Of a stretch of DNA of 64,000 nucleotides, positions 47,568 to 59,599 are shown one piece after another; position 1 is the stretch's first letter, and every line of letters starts with the position of its first letter. Source of the DNA: Synchiropus splendidus (taxonomy: Eukaryota > Chordata > Actinopteri > Syngnathiformes > Callionymidae). The notes beneath the pieces were generated by a model. The model was given only the letters and a program-made list of their open reading frames with translations, was not told where the DNA came from and ran no database searches. The stretch lies in NCBI RefSeq assembly GCF_027744825.2, contig NC_071334.1, positions 34,813,937-34,877,936 of the forward strand, read 5' to 3'. The translations under genes were made by a program, and so were the position numbers.

Positions 47568-47929
47568 ATAAAAATAAAATTTGATGTCTGCACTTAAAAA
47601 TACATACATACATAACACAAAGTTAAAATACAACTGCAGTTACAAGATTTATAGTATTGTGTGGTGAAAACAATATTTTAGATATAGAAAATTCAACATG
47701 TCCTCTCTCCCATCTCATCACATATTGACGTTGGGAAAGCTTTTTGCATCCTATACTGATGAAAAAGGCTGCCCTCAGTGTCGCATATATTGATGAAGAG
47801 GAATCGCAACACATGAAAAAAAGACTGAGGTTGAGATCAGCCATGGCATGGTGCTCCATTTATACTATGTTAGGTGCTCCTTGCGCTTCGCGACTCGCGA
47901 TCCACGACTACGACTGCATATGGAAGTAA

Positions 47930-47932
<3 letters not shown>

Positions 47933-48004
<72 letters not shown>
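47933..48004. repeat. (AT)n microsatellite
   Basis: Seventy-two bp of uninterrupted AT dinucleotide. The frames on both strands through it are artefacts. Confidence 0.99.
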
Positions 48005-48007
<3 letters not shown>

Positions 48008-48289
48008 TTTTCTAGGGTACTCACAGACAAACATTAAGAGGGTCTGCACCATTGGCCAAGTTAAGAAAATGAATCAAGAGGACCTGGACTCTCTTGCTCA
48101 ATGCCGTCTTGAAACAAGGAAGCACATGAATCTTGAACTGAGTCAATAAGACTTCATTCTTCTTTAAAGCTCTTCTGCTTCAAACACGCTTCAGCAGCAG
48201 ATAGGCAGAGCATGTGCACAGATGTAGAGAACACACACTTGACAGTCATGCCGACTGGGGTGCAGGCGTCCTTTTGTGGCGGGGGAATG

Positions 48290-48600
48290 GGAAGTGTGAA
48301 GGACGTGATGGGGGAGATAAGTGTCCTCTAGGGCCCTGAGGTTACCCTAATGGTGTCATACATCACGACTCACAAAGCCATGCAGAGCAAAGTTGTCAAT
48401 GCATGAACGCTGCACTATTACGATCAGCCATTTTAATCATGGCACCTGTCACCCCGCTAATCAACACCATAACTTCACACTGGAAATCACTCGCAAAAAC
48501 TCACCGTCTACAAGGCAGACATGACGGCAGCGTGCTGCACCGGAGCGTTGTGACTTTGTAGTCTGTCGTTGCCCTTGTTTAATGGACGCTCAGCTTTTCC
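48290..48600. promoter_or_regulatory. Candidate conserved non-coding element
   Basis: Unique sequence with TACCCTAATGGTGTC near 48342, GCCATTTTAATCATGG near 48427 and CCCGCTAATCAAC near 48453. No coding frame of note. Confidence 0.45.
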
Positions 48601-50725
48601 TAAGCAGTTGTTGTGACAATGCTTAATGCCGCTTTTATGAGCGTGCTTAGAGGGTGTTCCTGCACTGTCAACAGCTCCCTAACAAATAGCTCAAGAACGA
48701 AAGCGCACACTGGCCACGCTGGAGTGCAACAAAATACACTGTTTCAAATTGGCCTTTGCGAACATGAGAGACAAATACACGCTTGCAAGCAACTTCTGCC
48801 ACTCTGGGTCAAACTAGATTTTTAAAATTCTGAAGCTGCCATGAGATAACACATAATGAGAGGTATGACATGTTTGGGTTGGTGTATCAGATTGAACAAT
48901 GCCTGTTGCACGGTGCTATCAAGGGAACAAGAGAAAAGAGCATTTGGAAATCATTGAAAAATGTCCACACAGCACAAGCATATCTTTGATTGGGTTGAAT
49001 ATCCTGTTGGTTAGCAACATCTCTCGTGTTAGCGCCAAGTGGCCTGTGATGTTCAAGTCATTTCATCAGACCAATAATTCATGTCAGAGAACAAGCACAA
49101 GCGGTGAAATGGTGGTCCAAATTTACTCACCAACAGGTTGTCATCGTGGCAATAAACAACACAACTCAGAAGACATTTGCCTCTTCAGTGTAAAGATTGA
49201 CAAAGGCCGCAGAAGCAATACAGCGTCTGGTTATTCACACACGCTCAGACGACTTTGCTACTATTTATTGTTATTTGATGGACTCTGGTATGTCCTGAGG
49301 CACTGACGCTTATGTGCAGATGCTTACGCAGGCGCAGATCACCTGCTACAATCTGAATCAATCTGCACTATATGTGGCATTAGTTGAGCTATCACGGATC
49401 ATCATGGTAGAAAAGTCCCAATAAAAATTGGAATTTCCCTCTGATAGTTGGACTGATCTTAAGACATACATTAAAAGGGTTTTCTCCTGACCAGTCACAG
49501 CAATGTGGGCGTGGCTGGGGAGAATGAGATTTCTGCTCCAGAAAGCAAAGTGTTTTTGGTGAGTGGGGTTTATGCACATTTTCTAATGTCAATACAGACA
49601 CATTGTGATGTATTCAGTAGGGGCCCAAGATCATTTTCAAAGACACTCACATGACAAGATAAGTTCTGCTTTAAACCAAACATGACTAGCTAACCTGTGA
49701 GACCATTTGGGCTCAGTTGCAGAGCTCTGGGCATCATTCACTAACCACCATCGAGTGTGAGCAGATGATGAAGCAGCTGTGTGAGTTCCATCACATTACC
49801 TTTACAAGACGTCAGTTTTTGTTGTTTAGTCATTTAACATGTTACTTTGGATGAATTAACTGTCCAGCAAATCAGCTGTCCAGTTATTATCACGTTCATA
49901 AAAGCCACAAATTGGACATGAACATCTTCCAATCACACAGGGGGCCGAGCTCTTAAAGCTGTTGCGACGCTGTCAATAACAGACAGGGTTGCACATCATG
50001 ATTAATGATCTGGTCCAGACCCTCCGCCAGTGGCATCATGTCATGTCTCCTCGCTGGATCCTCTTTCAGACTGAATCACTCAGATTTGTTGACCAAGCAG
50101 AAGATGAGTTATGGTGGCAGCTGGAGAAGCGCTGGTTAAAATACGGAGGATTTCTAACTATAAAGATACTGATAGCTCAATATGAGGACTGGAAACATGC
50201 ATGGTGTTCGTTTCAGGGTGACTGGGCCACCCCTGTTTTGGTAGCGCAAGACCGACTGTAGCTCAAGTTGCAAACTGTTAGCATTCCGATGGGTTGAGGT
50301 CGGCTGCTGTCTGGCGAATGGCGGCATCGCCCGGGTCCAATGAGAGGACGGGCATGAGGTTTGGTAAGTGTATACCACCTTCATTATATTGAAGTTCAAG
50401 CACCGTAACGTTGAATACACAGTACAGCACGTGTGTTTGAAACCTGAATGAGGAATAGGTAACGTGCTTCATTTTCTGGTGAAAGCTCTGTGTTTGCGAT
50501 AAACTCCATGTTTAACTCACACCAGGTACTTGAACTGTTGCAGCTCAGACATGATTCAAAATGGCTGGTGCTGGTGCTGTATCTTCAACTCTCACCAGAA
50601 TGGTTCTCTCCTGAGAAGCAGCAGTCATGAGAGTCAGCTCAATCATAGGGAAGGTTTCTCAGTTCGAGACATCTGTTCAGGTCCCCTAGGTGGAGGATTT
50701 CACAGAGAAGGGTGGACAAATTAGG
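48600..50725. other. Unannotated spacer
   Basis: The 135-codon frame 48899-49306 and others have no recognisable domain. No repeat family seen over about 2.1 kb. Confidence 0.5.
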
Positions 50726-50727
50726 AC

Positions 50728-50950
50728 TCGTGATGAATAAAGAGCTGAGCCAAGAGACAACTTTCCATTTGTTGGTCGACTTATCCTTGTACTGTCACTT
50801 GCAGTCACCAGTTTTAGGTGAGGACCTAAAGAACAAGATCACTGACACAATGGGCTGAAGTTAGTTTTCTCTGTGGGGTGTCTTGACACTCACCTTGAGA
50901 CAGGTTAAGAAGCTCAGTCATCTGGCAGACACTCCAGTTGAACTGGGTGA
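50728..50950 (+). pseudogene. Rex3/RTE-type LINE fragment (thumb region)
   Basis: The nucleotide sequence follows the teleost Rex3/RTE-type ORF2 through the region after the catalytic block: AAAGAGCTGAGCC near 50740, AAAGAACAAGATC near 50828, TTCTCTGTGGGGTGTC near 50867 and AAGAAGCTCAGTCATC near 50910. The translation is broken by stops and frameshifts (KELSQ then ENDLK/NKI-like pieces in different frames). It is more decayed than the other two fragments and fills the family segment between them. Confidence 0.65.
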
Positions 50951-51324
50951 AGTTGTGTTCACAGTTACAGACCGCAGTCCACAAAGACAAGCGAGCAAGT
51001 CTGTAATCTTTGTGTCCTTCCAACATGAAACTGACTTCTATCGTTGGACTTACTGAGAAAGTTAAATTTGGTTCTGAGACGTTGGCGCCAAGATGGGTTT
51101 ATGGACCGGTCTTGCTGACAGCAAGCACGAGATATCACAGGAGGTATAGTTAATGGAACTTGTGATGTCCAGAAGACCAGCCAAGTATTCAACCTCCTGA
51201 ACTGCGAGGACTGATACTCACACATATCTCAAATGGCTGGCACTGACCGCTGAAACAAGTTTATTGGTCATGTGCGCTAATTCAAGGCGAGATATGAAAA
51301 CACAAGGCTTTTCAAACATGGTGA

Positions 51325-51556
51325 GGATGACTGATGACTCTATAGTGTCCGTAGGTGTGTAGCTATATGATGGACTAGTGACCTGTTCAGGGTGTCCGCT
51401 GCCTCTCATCTGTCCTGAAGCGTATGTCCAGCTGTATATTTATGGTTCTTGTATCACACTGTCATCATGAATCCTGCTTAACTAATGAGCAACATTACAG
51501 TAAGTCACCTGCTTGTCAGGGTCAAGGTGTCGGGCTAGAAAATGGCTGATGGCTGA
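51325..51556 (+). repeat. Teleost interspersed-repeat fragments (two pieces)
   Basis: 51325-51418 matches the widespread fish repeat segment with GTGTCCGTAGGTGTG, TGATGGACTAGTGACCTGTT and CAGGGTGTCCGCTGCCTCTC. A second piece at about 51511-51556 resembles its tail (TCGGGCTAGAAAATGG). The intervening about 95 bp is unrelated. This is the same family as 61766-61960. I know the family by sequence and not by a secure name. Confidence 0.65.
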
Positions 51557-51559
51557 AGA

Positions 51560-52700
51560 CTCGCTTTAAATTTGAAGAAGACTTGAAAACAGCTGTCTGA
51601 TTGGTTTGTTCTACTTTTAGAAACAACAAGGTGTGGAACCGGGCTGCTGAACCGAGTCGACAGTTGAACAACTGCGAGTGAATTCAGAACAATAGAAAAC
51701 AAAAAAGTCACTGTGTGTGCCTTGAAAATTGGCTCAGGAATACAACCACAGCTTTGCCTGGTTACGGATTCACAGATCTGCCTGGAGCTTTTTCTTTCTT
51801 CAAATCACCTCCTTTTAAAAGGAGAGTAACTGCAGTGCTTGGGGCAATGTGTGGCCTGTCTTTTAATCATAAATGAGCACCCTCCTTCCTTTCTCTTTCT
51901 CCCAGTCTACCCCGGTGCCCCCTATTTCTCTCCCCGCATAGGGAAAGTGCTGTCTCAGCATTTCCCGACTCGTCTATTTTTTTGTCGTTATGCTTTTCCA
52001 GCCCATCGCTGATCCAGAGCATCAGTTCCGGCGAGGTGACTTCTCCAACTATCATGTCTGCTCAATGGGAGACAGGAAGTGTTGGGAGAGAATGTGAGCG
52101 AAGAGGTAAAACAGGGGTCGGCGTAACGGACGGCGTTACCCAAAATGTGACTCAAGCTAAGGATTAGAGGGCCAACGCTACATTTCACATACGTGCATGC
52201 ACTGGAGTTTGTTAAGCAGTAGGGCATCAACAGTTCAGAAGACTGAAGATGAGGGAGTACTGTAGAGTTTTGAAAACAGTTTGGAGTCCATCATCCAGAG
52301 CAGAGATGAAGGCAGGTGAAGAAGAGAGTGCAACTAAGGTGGCAAAGGTGAAGATGAGAGACCGGAAGCAATGAGAGTTTGAAGAGATGAAGATCTTGAG
52401 AATGCCATTGGGAGTGGAAGGTGTATTTGATTCAGGTCAGCTGCTCCCCGCTCATCTTATTTGAACCTGAATATGTCAATGATATATTTGTGATCCTAGA
52501 TGACTATGTCAGAGGGACTGCTCATAGGGTGAACTTTGGAGAGAAAGTTATGGACAAAGACAAAGAATGTTGGACATGCCACTCCAGGGTAAAAACTGAC
52601 TGCCAATAATAAAAATGTTCAGACACCTTACTGTTTTCATCTCCAGTCATCATCTCTTGCTGCCGGGTGTGCGCGTCAAACTTCCCCCAAATTGGATGAA
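51560..52700. other. Unannotated spacer
   Basis: No exon or repeat family recognised. A pyrimidine-rich stretch lies at 51880-51940. Confidence 0.5.
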
Positions 52701-52704
52701 ACAT

Positions 52705-52880
52705 TATGGAAAATATTATGAGGCAGACTGCTGCTGCAATAGCTGGAGGCTGCCGCTTAATTGAGTTGTTGCCTTCACTGCATACTGAACAGAAAGGAGA
52801 GCTTTCAGCACAGGTGCGTGTTGATTCATTAATTTCCAGCTAAATATTTGTGTAATTCGGGTGAGAGGTGGCGACCCCCT
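52705..52880. promoter_or_regulatory. Candidate conserved non-coding element
   Basis: Unique sequence with CGCTTAATTGAGTTG near 52753, CATTAATTTCCAGC near 52827 and GTGTAATTCGGG near 52850. Texture-based call. Confidence 0.35.
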
Positions 52881-53289
52881 GGACAGGTCATCACATGGCA
52901 CAGCAGTCCATCTGATCCGCTCTCATCACTCCCAATAACCACCATCATCTATGGCACCGTCAACAATACAGCTTCCCTATGTGACCTGGAATTCTGGCGA
53001 GTGTTGTCATCAAATCAATCACCTGGTAGCGTTTTCACTTAATTTAAGCATCAATATACTTTGATGAAGGTTTTCCAAAACTCTGCCTGTGTCCAACCCT
53101 GCACAACTTTGCCAGCTGGACTGAATAATTTCCCCTCCTTCAGTCTGTCTATCCTCTTTTGTCTTTCGTCCACAGTATGAGTCGCTGGATGAAGCTGAAA
53201 TTGTAAAAAGATGGGCTGGGGGGATAGAAAAGCAAAGTGAAGTACTCTGGATCGCCGTGGCGACAGGTCTGAGAAGTAACATTTAGTCA

Positions 53290-53580
53290 TTCATGTCAGA
53301 GCAGATATAGATCCCAGGATTGATACATTAGCAATAAGAGAGGCTTATTAGTAACCAGGCCCAGTCAGGGTCACGGTGAATGAGCGATAATCTTATGCAA
53401 ATATATTCTGCTGGGAAATGTTTGATGATCATATGCAGATTCAGCCCAAATTCCTCCATCGAGGGGAGAGATGGTCTGTGATCAGAGATGTAGCTGAGCT
53501 GCATATTAAACTGTACAACACTCAGAGAACACATCTTTGGCTATGAACCACGCTTTAATGAGTAAGAATAAGAGTGTGAC
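53290..53580. promoter_or_regulatory. Candidate conserved element with octamer (strong)
   Basis: Unique sequence. It contains a perfect POU octamer ATGCAAAT at 53395-53402 within CTTATGCAAATATATTC, TACATTAGCAATAAG near 53324, GGCTTATTAGTAACC near 53342 and GCATATTAAACTG near 53501. No coding frame of note. Confidence 0.5.
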
Positions 53581-53599
53581 AGGAGAAAATAAACAGAGA

Positions 53600-55420
53600 T
53601 GTGCATGTGTTCCTGAGGACCGTTCATTATTTTAGGAATTCTTCAACTGAGTCATACTTCAACTGTTTCAGTCTGGCTCACATGCATACTTGCAGCAGTT
53701 CACTCACCTTCGCAGCTTCTTTACAGTATCTACTGCAGCCCCCTGTAATCTACCTGTCTAATCCCAGTTCCTGTACTTAGACTACCGATTTATCAACCCG
53801 TTTTGTGTTTGACCCCATTTTCCTCTGATGTCAGAGCTGCGCTCTTAACTATTGCGCACCTTAACTATCAAAAGCAATGACTGCATTTTGCCAGCTGTCA
53901 CTGTCACACTTACATTGAGTTCATTTTCAACCACTGTTAATCCCTTAACAGGGTCTCTGGAGGAGGACCCCACAGTGGCACCAACCTTTGCACGCTCTCT
54001 GTAAGCTAGAGACACCTCAGCATATGCACAGAAGCAAGCTCCCGACTTGGACCTCCGAATATTAAGTCCAGCTAATGAGCAGGTCAATGTGATGAAAAGT
54101 GGTGCTGATCGATGGCCTCATCGGATTGACTGCATTGCCTGGCAGGGACACTGACCCGCTCAGAAGTGTTGATGAAGTGGACAAATTCTGATCAGCCATT
54201 ACAGAGGATTATAAGGGTCTCCCCACATATTCTGTAACTCTCATTTTTTGTGTCGTTCATTATTTATTAGTTATTCAACATGTGCGATCCTTGTTTCCAC
54301 GAAACAAGACCGCGTTTAAAAAAAGGTCCTTGCAGCACTCCAGTCTGACAATAATCGCAACTCTGTTTCACTCAGTGTGAATTACATGACAGATGAAGGA
54401 GGTCGCTACATTGCTGCATCAACTACACCTCACGCTAAGACATGACATGTTCCGAAGTATTCACAAGTGGTTGCAATTACATGTTCCATCAGACTGTTTG
54501 CATGCTTTCTTTCAGACGTGTTGTGTAGCTGAACCCTCCAGGTTAAAACAATGCTCCATCCCTCTGATGTAAACATCCACTCCAGAGCAAACCAGCGAGG
54601 CGCAGCTGACTGTTGGCCTTGTCAGGCCAGCCCACTCACAGACGAGGACCACATTGTCCCCATTGTCCCGATAAATAGCTGCTTCAGAGAACACTGTGAA
54701 GGAAACTGTGTAAACAAGCTGCCGATTTACCATCTCAATGTCACCACATGGAGGACTTGTGTCTGTTGGAGTCCTGCAGTTGAGAACCACATAAACAAGT
54801 GATCATCCATATTACAGAAGGCAGAGACAAGGCTCACACTTCATCCAACAAACAACAAGCCACACAATAATTTTTAGGATTTCTTCAGTGTAGACTCAGT
54901 GTTTCTCGTCGTCTTAAACCTGATCACATAATCATCCTTCTATGTCAAGTCTGTGGTGTGGTGAAGAAACTAGGACGTGAAGGTCATAAGACAAGACCTA
55001 GTCCTGTAGCTCTTAAAATAGAATATAATAACAGAGATTAGAATAGAATAATTGAATAAAAATGATTTAATCATGTTTGGATAAGACAAGACGACATCTC
55101 TTTTTACATGCTAAAAATAGACTGAGACCCGTAGATGTCAAGACAGAGACTTGCAAGTGGTTGAACTGGGACAACAATTGGACCTCAGATGTTGAAGCCT
55201 GAAACAAGTCGGGTTTTTAGGGTGTTTCTTTGCTGCAGACTCTTGAGGACTTTTTAAGTGGCACAAAGTCTGAGGCAGGACCAAGACCATGAAGAATCTA
55301 CTAGAGAACCTAAGACTGAAAAATATTACTCTTGAAATAAAATGTAGAAATGGATAAAATTGTTGATGTCTCACCACGAACCAATCAAGTCCTTAAACAC
55401 GGAGGAAGTGTATTGACCCT
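53600..55420. other. Unannotated spacer
   Basis: About 1.8 kb without a recognisable gene or repeat. 55015-55080 is AT-rich with AGAATAGAATAA words. Confidence 0.5.
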
Positions 55421-55429
55421 TTGCTGCTC

Positions 55430-55885
55430 ACATTTGTTTACCCGGAAGATTTTCCGCCAGGAAGGAAATTTAGGCGATTCCAAGTGGGGCCTTTTACATA
55501 TCTATAGCCCCCCCTCCATCTCCCTCTATTACCTATTATGGGCATCTGTTGGGAAGCTGCTGTGTTGTTTTGCATTGAGCAAATAAGAAAGAGAGGGAGA
55601 CTCTTACAATATGCTCTTTTTCTTGACACATGCACTGACCTCTGGGTGTCCTTTGAATTTACCTTTACAGGCTGTCAAATTTAAAGAGGGACGTGGCTCC
55701 TTTGTCTCCAATAATTACGGTCTGAAGACACCCTTTTATCGGTGTCTAGTTTTGTAATGCTGCCAAATAACACTTTATTGCCCCTTAATGAAATATTAAT
55801 GGCCGTGTCATTACGTCTTCATTCATAATTAAAGAGCCGCTAACGATTGATATTGCATGTTAATGTAATTAAACGTCAGCGCGGA
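55430..55885. promoter_or_regulatory. Candidate conserved non-coding element (strong)
   Basis: The right part (55670-55880) is packed with AT-core motifs in unique sequence: CAATAATTACGG near 55708, CCTTAATGAAATATTAATGG near 55782, TAATTA at 55826-55831 and again at 55866-55871, and GATTGATATTGCATG near 55845. The left part (55430-55660) is less distinctive. It ends at a (TG)n run. Confidence 0.55.
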
Positions 55886-55907
55886 GTGTTTGTGTGTGTG
55901 TGTGTGC
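55886..55907. repeat. Short (TG)n
   Basis: About 22 bp TG-rich run immediately right of the CNE-like block. Confidence 0.9.
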
Positions 55908-56139
55908 GGGTTGGTTCATGTGTTTGCAGGAGAGGAAGGCACAGTTGTAGCACGAGCAAATGTGTGTCCACCGTCTCCTCCTCATTCCCAGTGCTCCAGG
56001 CCACAGGAGGGACACGGCGACCTGGCCACTGCATCTCTGGGCGCACACAAAACCTCTTTGAGAAAATCCTCTGGAGGAGCAGTTGATCATTATAAACTGA
56101 CTGGACCCCCCACTCAGCACAGCCCCCCTCACTCCTCAC

Positions 56140-56420
56140 GATATTCTACTTAGCAATAATGCATGACAACAAGGCAGCCATTGTTGTTAATTAGGCAAAC
56201 AGGAAGTCGCTCCCCCAGAGACCGTAGTGAAGATGTTCACCAGCTGAAGCCGCGGCATTGGTCGCCATCTTTAAATCTCTTCTTGTGACGTGACCCCCGA
56301 CCTGGCTTCAGAGAAGGTCAGACAAAACTTATCCCTCAATGAATAAACGCATTCCCCCTTCGACTGTCGGCCTGTTAGCAGTTGCTGCAGCTTTGAAGCC
56401 GATTGTGTTCAGCTGATTTC
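56140..56420. promoter_or_regulatory. Candidate conserved element with SOX-homeodomain pair
   Basis: Contains CCATTGTTGTTAATTAGG, a SOX-type CATTGTT at 56179-56185 spaced one base from TTAATTA at 56187-56193, inside unique sequence reaching about 56420. SOX and homeodomain/POU factors often co-bind such pairs. Binding here is inference. Confidence 0.4.
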
Positions 56421-58200
56421 CAGTAGTCTCAGTTGTGTACAACTGAAACAACACTGTTTGAGTGTAATGCTGAAGGTGCGAGGAGGCGCTGGTGCTGGCA
56501 TCCTCCTCTGCACATCCAGCGTTAAGAGTGATGACGGTGGTAGTACAGCTTGTGTCCTGCGTGATGCTCCATCTGAGTGTTGTAAACTTTCATCTCCATA
56601 TAATAGAAGACACAGCGCAATAACGCAATATTGACTTCTTGAAAGTGTGCAATATGATAATGCAGTAGGATTAAATAAGCGTGTCTGTGCAGTCAGATGT
56701 ATTTTGCTTCTCTCGTCCATTGTCACCGCATCACTGAACCTGCTTGACCTGGGTGAGACATTTCTTGGGGTGAATTGGAATGTAGTATATTTACACGCAC
56801 AGTTCTGGCTATTATAAACAACAGCAGCCCTTCAGTTTTCTGCCCTTCAGTAGACGCTAGCCATTACAGTCAGTGACACCGACGGACTGTGTTTACTGTA
56901 CAAAACTTCAGGGAGCTAGTCATTAATTAAAGATGAGGTGATTATTCCACCCTGACACAGCATTGAAAGACCTTCACACGCAAACAAAGCTCCCACTGCT
57001 CTGTCCTCTCGGGGCTTCACTGCCTCGCTCTCTTCACACACCTTTCACTCATTGCAAAGCGTCAACAGTTTGCTAGAGAGCAGTAAAGATGGAGCGCTCT
57101 TTGACCCAACATGGTGGAGCAGCCACACAGAACCCATTGTCCTCAGCTCAGATCAATCGGAAAACACCTAAGGGGACTTTTCTGAACTTTGTCTGCACAG
57201 CTGGACATTGAAACAGAAAAGGGATGCGATTTCAGGCGGGCTTTACGCACATTTCTTTTTCTTGAAATGAGATTATGTGATTATCTATTATGTGCCCAAC
57301 AATGATCATACTCCCACTTGCCAATGTCTGAGTAGCAGACGTCGATCTACTACGTGAACAGAGGTCCTGACAAGTCATTTTTGCTCAATCATGTTTATCA
57401 CATTAAAAACAAGTAATTCAGTTGAACAAAGTATAACTAAGTCGGTCCACTGGATGAAGAGCAAGACCTTAAATTTGGCTCTTCAATATAGTTCTGCTCT
57501 AATATAGACCACTGAGCGTTTGGTCCAAATTGGCAAATTTAAGAACTAACTAGTTGGTGATCCACTAACTTGGCCTGTAACGCACCAAGGAATGCTGCAA
57601 CAGTCAGTATGACGATAACTTTGAAGGTATTTAATACTTAGAGAGAAAAAAGAAAAAAAGAAAGGTTACGGTAGGCATCCGTAGGTCTGACATATATTGA
57701 ATTACTGTGCATTCTTATACATATTGGAACACACCTGCCTTAAATCAGGGATTACCTCTGTCTCCTGGTGAAGAGAGTCAACACAACAGCTTTGTTCCTA
57801 ATTTTATTAATTTAAGTTTGGCCAATCCAGTCCATTGGGTCTCTCAGCAGTAGTTCTGCATCTCCTCTAATATATTGATCAAAGCGTCATCTACTCTCTC
57901 AGCAATGGGTTGCAAACAGGACTTCCGGAATATGGTAAATGACTGGGATGCGAGAGTGGACCTCAGGTAACTAAGGGTCTGTAGCTATCACAGGGAGGAA
58001 CAACACGTCTATACACCAATGCACAATGGTCGCTAACTTCTTTGAGTAGACAGAGCCCCATCTTGGTGTGTGTGATGCAAGTTTGTTGACTTTTCTTTTG
58101 TGTTGGTGATATTCAGGACAAGGCAAATCACATAACTGGGTCTCTCTGTCCTGATGAAATTGAGCCTGAGGGTATTTCCCACGGAGAAATGATATTATAG
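56420..58200. other. Unannotated spacer
   Basis: No repeat family or exon recognised. The minus-strand frame 57971-58243 (90 codons) is undefined in function, and its N-terminal lysines come from the T-rich run at 58219-58240. Confidence 0.45.
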
Positions 58201-58218
58201 ACATGGATAGTGTCTGTG

Positions 58219-58240
58219 TTTTTTTTTGGTTTTTTTTTTT
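58219..58240. repeat. Interrupted poly-T
   Basis: Ten T, two G, ten T. Reads as poly-A on the minus strand. Confidence 0.95.
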
Positions 58241-58429
58241 CATGGAATGAAGACACTGAGCTAATTAGATATACCACCCGAAACAAGTTAGCCTGTTACT
58301 TTTGTGGCTGCGGTCAACAGTTCATAACGTCAACTCAGACTAACGTCAACTGAAAGACGAGGCTATGAATAGAGCCTGACGGCAAAGCCTTCCCATCAAA
58401 CATCACTGCAGTTCTTTAACTGTGATATT

Positions 58430-58690
58430 AGACATACTTCGCTATGAGATCATTTCACCGCGAAGCATCCTAGTTGAAGTTGACTTGCGTCTCCCCAGTC
58501 TCTTGCAGTCTTTGGGTGTAGCAGTCCATTATCCAGTCGTCATATTGTTGTGCTCCAGCACTCCAGTCAGCTTCTCTGTCAGCAGTGATGGGTGGATGGT
58601 GTTGAAGCAAATTATGAGGTCTTTAAAGTCATTCAGCTGTTGTCGAATATTCTGTAGTTGCAGCTTCTCCAATGCTTTCATTGCATGTCA
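58430..58690 (-). pseudogene. Possible LINE reverse-transcriptase remnant
   Basis: On the minus strand one frame gives CFNTIHPSLLTEKLTG and the next frame DDWIMDCYTQRLQETG. Together these resemble the AFNTIQP...KL then WI-DFLT-R-Q blocks of L2/Rex1-type reverse transcriptases, with a frameshift between. No FADD box follows downstream on that strand, and the upstream matches are poor. The match is short and could be coincidental. Confidence 0.3.
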
Positions 58691-58699
58691 CACTAGCTC

Positions 58700-59590
58700 C
58701 GACATCATGAAGTCGTCCAGGTCTTCAAGAGCAGAGGCACCTAGTGTGGTTGAAGAATCTCACTGGCATGCTTCTTTGGGACTCATAGGTGGATGTGGTT
58801 GCACACATGCAGATCTTCGACAAAGCCTGTGGTGTCCAACACCAGCACAGACATGAGACATGGCTTTACTGCTGCCTTCACCACCACTGACCAGGTGTTG
58901 GACTAGGACTTGAACCGGCCTTGACGCCTCACAAGTGAACATGGTGTGAAATTTGATCTGTAACAATTGGGCTCAAGATGTAGGGAACGATGACAGATGG
59001 AATAAATCCGTGGCAATCAAAGAAAGAAACAACTGCACGGAAGACTGTACAACACTGAGGCTTCCACGTGCATGGACTGTGTTAAACAGCTCAGACAGTC
59101 TTTTTTGCTGAGGCATTAGTCACTCTTAAACTGGAGTTTGTGCATGCCAGTTGGCCAGAGTGTGTACTGAATTGGTGATACTCAGGTCTGAAGGGGAAGG
59201 TGTGAAGTGACACAGCAGGAAGCATCTATAATGGCAAATTATGAACTCAAAAATGTTTATCTCTTAGTGCGTACGACATAGACAGGCACATACACTGCGT
59301 ATACTCGGTGTTAGAATTGTGCTTTTGTTTGTCGATTAGCACCACTTCCTTTATTTAAACAGTCTTTTGGTTAACAAATCACACGGTGCATTAATTTGCT
59401 AGTGGGGCATCGTGCCAGTGAGGTTTGACAGTGTAACTAAACACTTCACTGCCGATGGAAGCGGCTAAATGCATTGTGACAGCCCATGGTGTGTTTTGCT
59501 TCTTACCCAACACAATGCTCGCTGAGGAAACGCGCCAGCAACATGTGTTGAGCACGTGCCGGCACCTGCACAGATGATCTCTCTGAGGAC
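58700..59590. other. Unannotated spacer
   Basis: No further LINE blocks, RNA genes or exons recognised. Confidence 0.45.
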
Positions 59591-59599
59591 GGAACATTG

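Noticed and set aside
48899..49306. 135-codon plus-strand frame
   Set aside because: No recognisable motif and no exon signals.
57971..58243. 90-codon minus-strand frame considered as a LINE or transposase piece
   Set aside because: Its first residues come from poly-A on that strand and the rest matches no family I can name.
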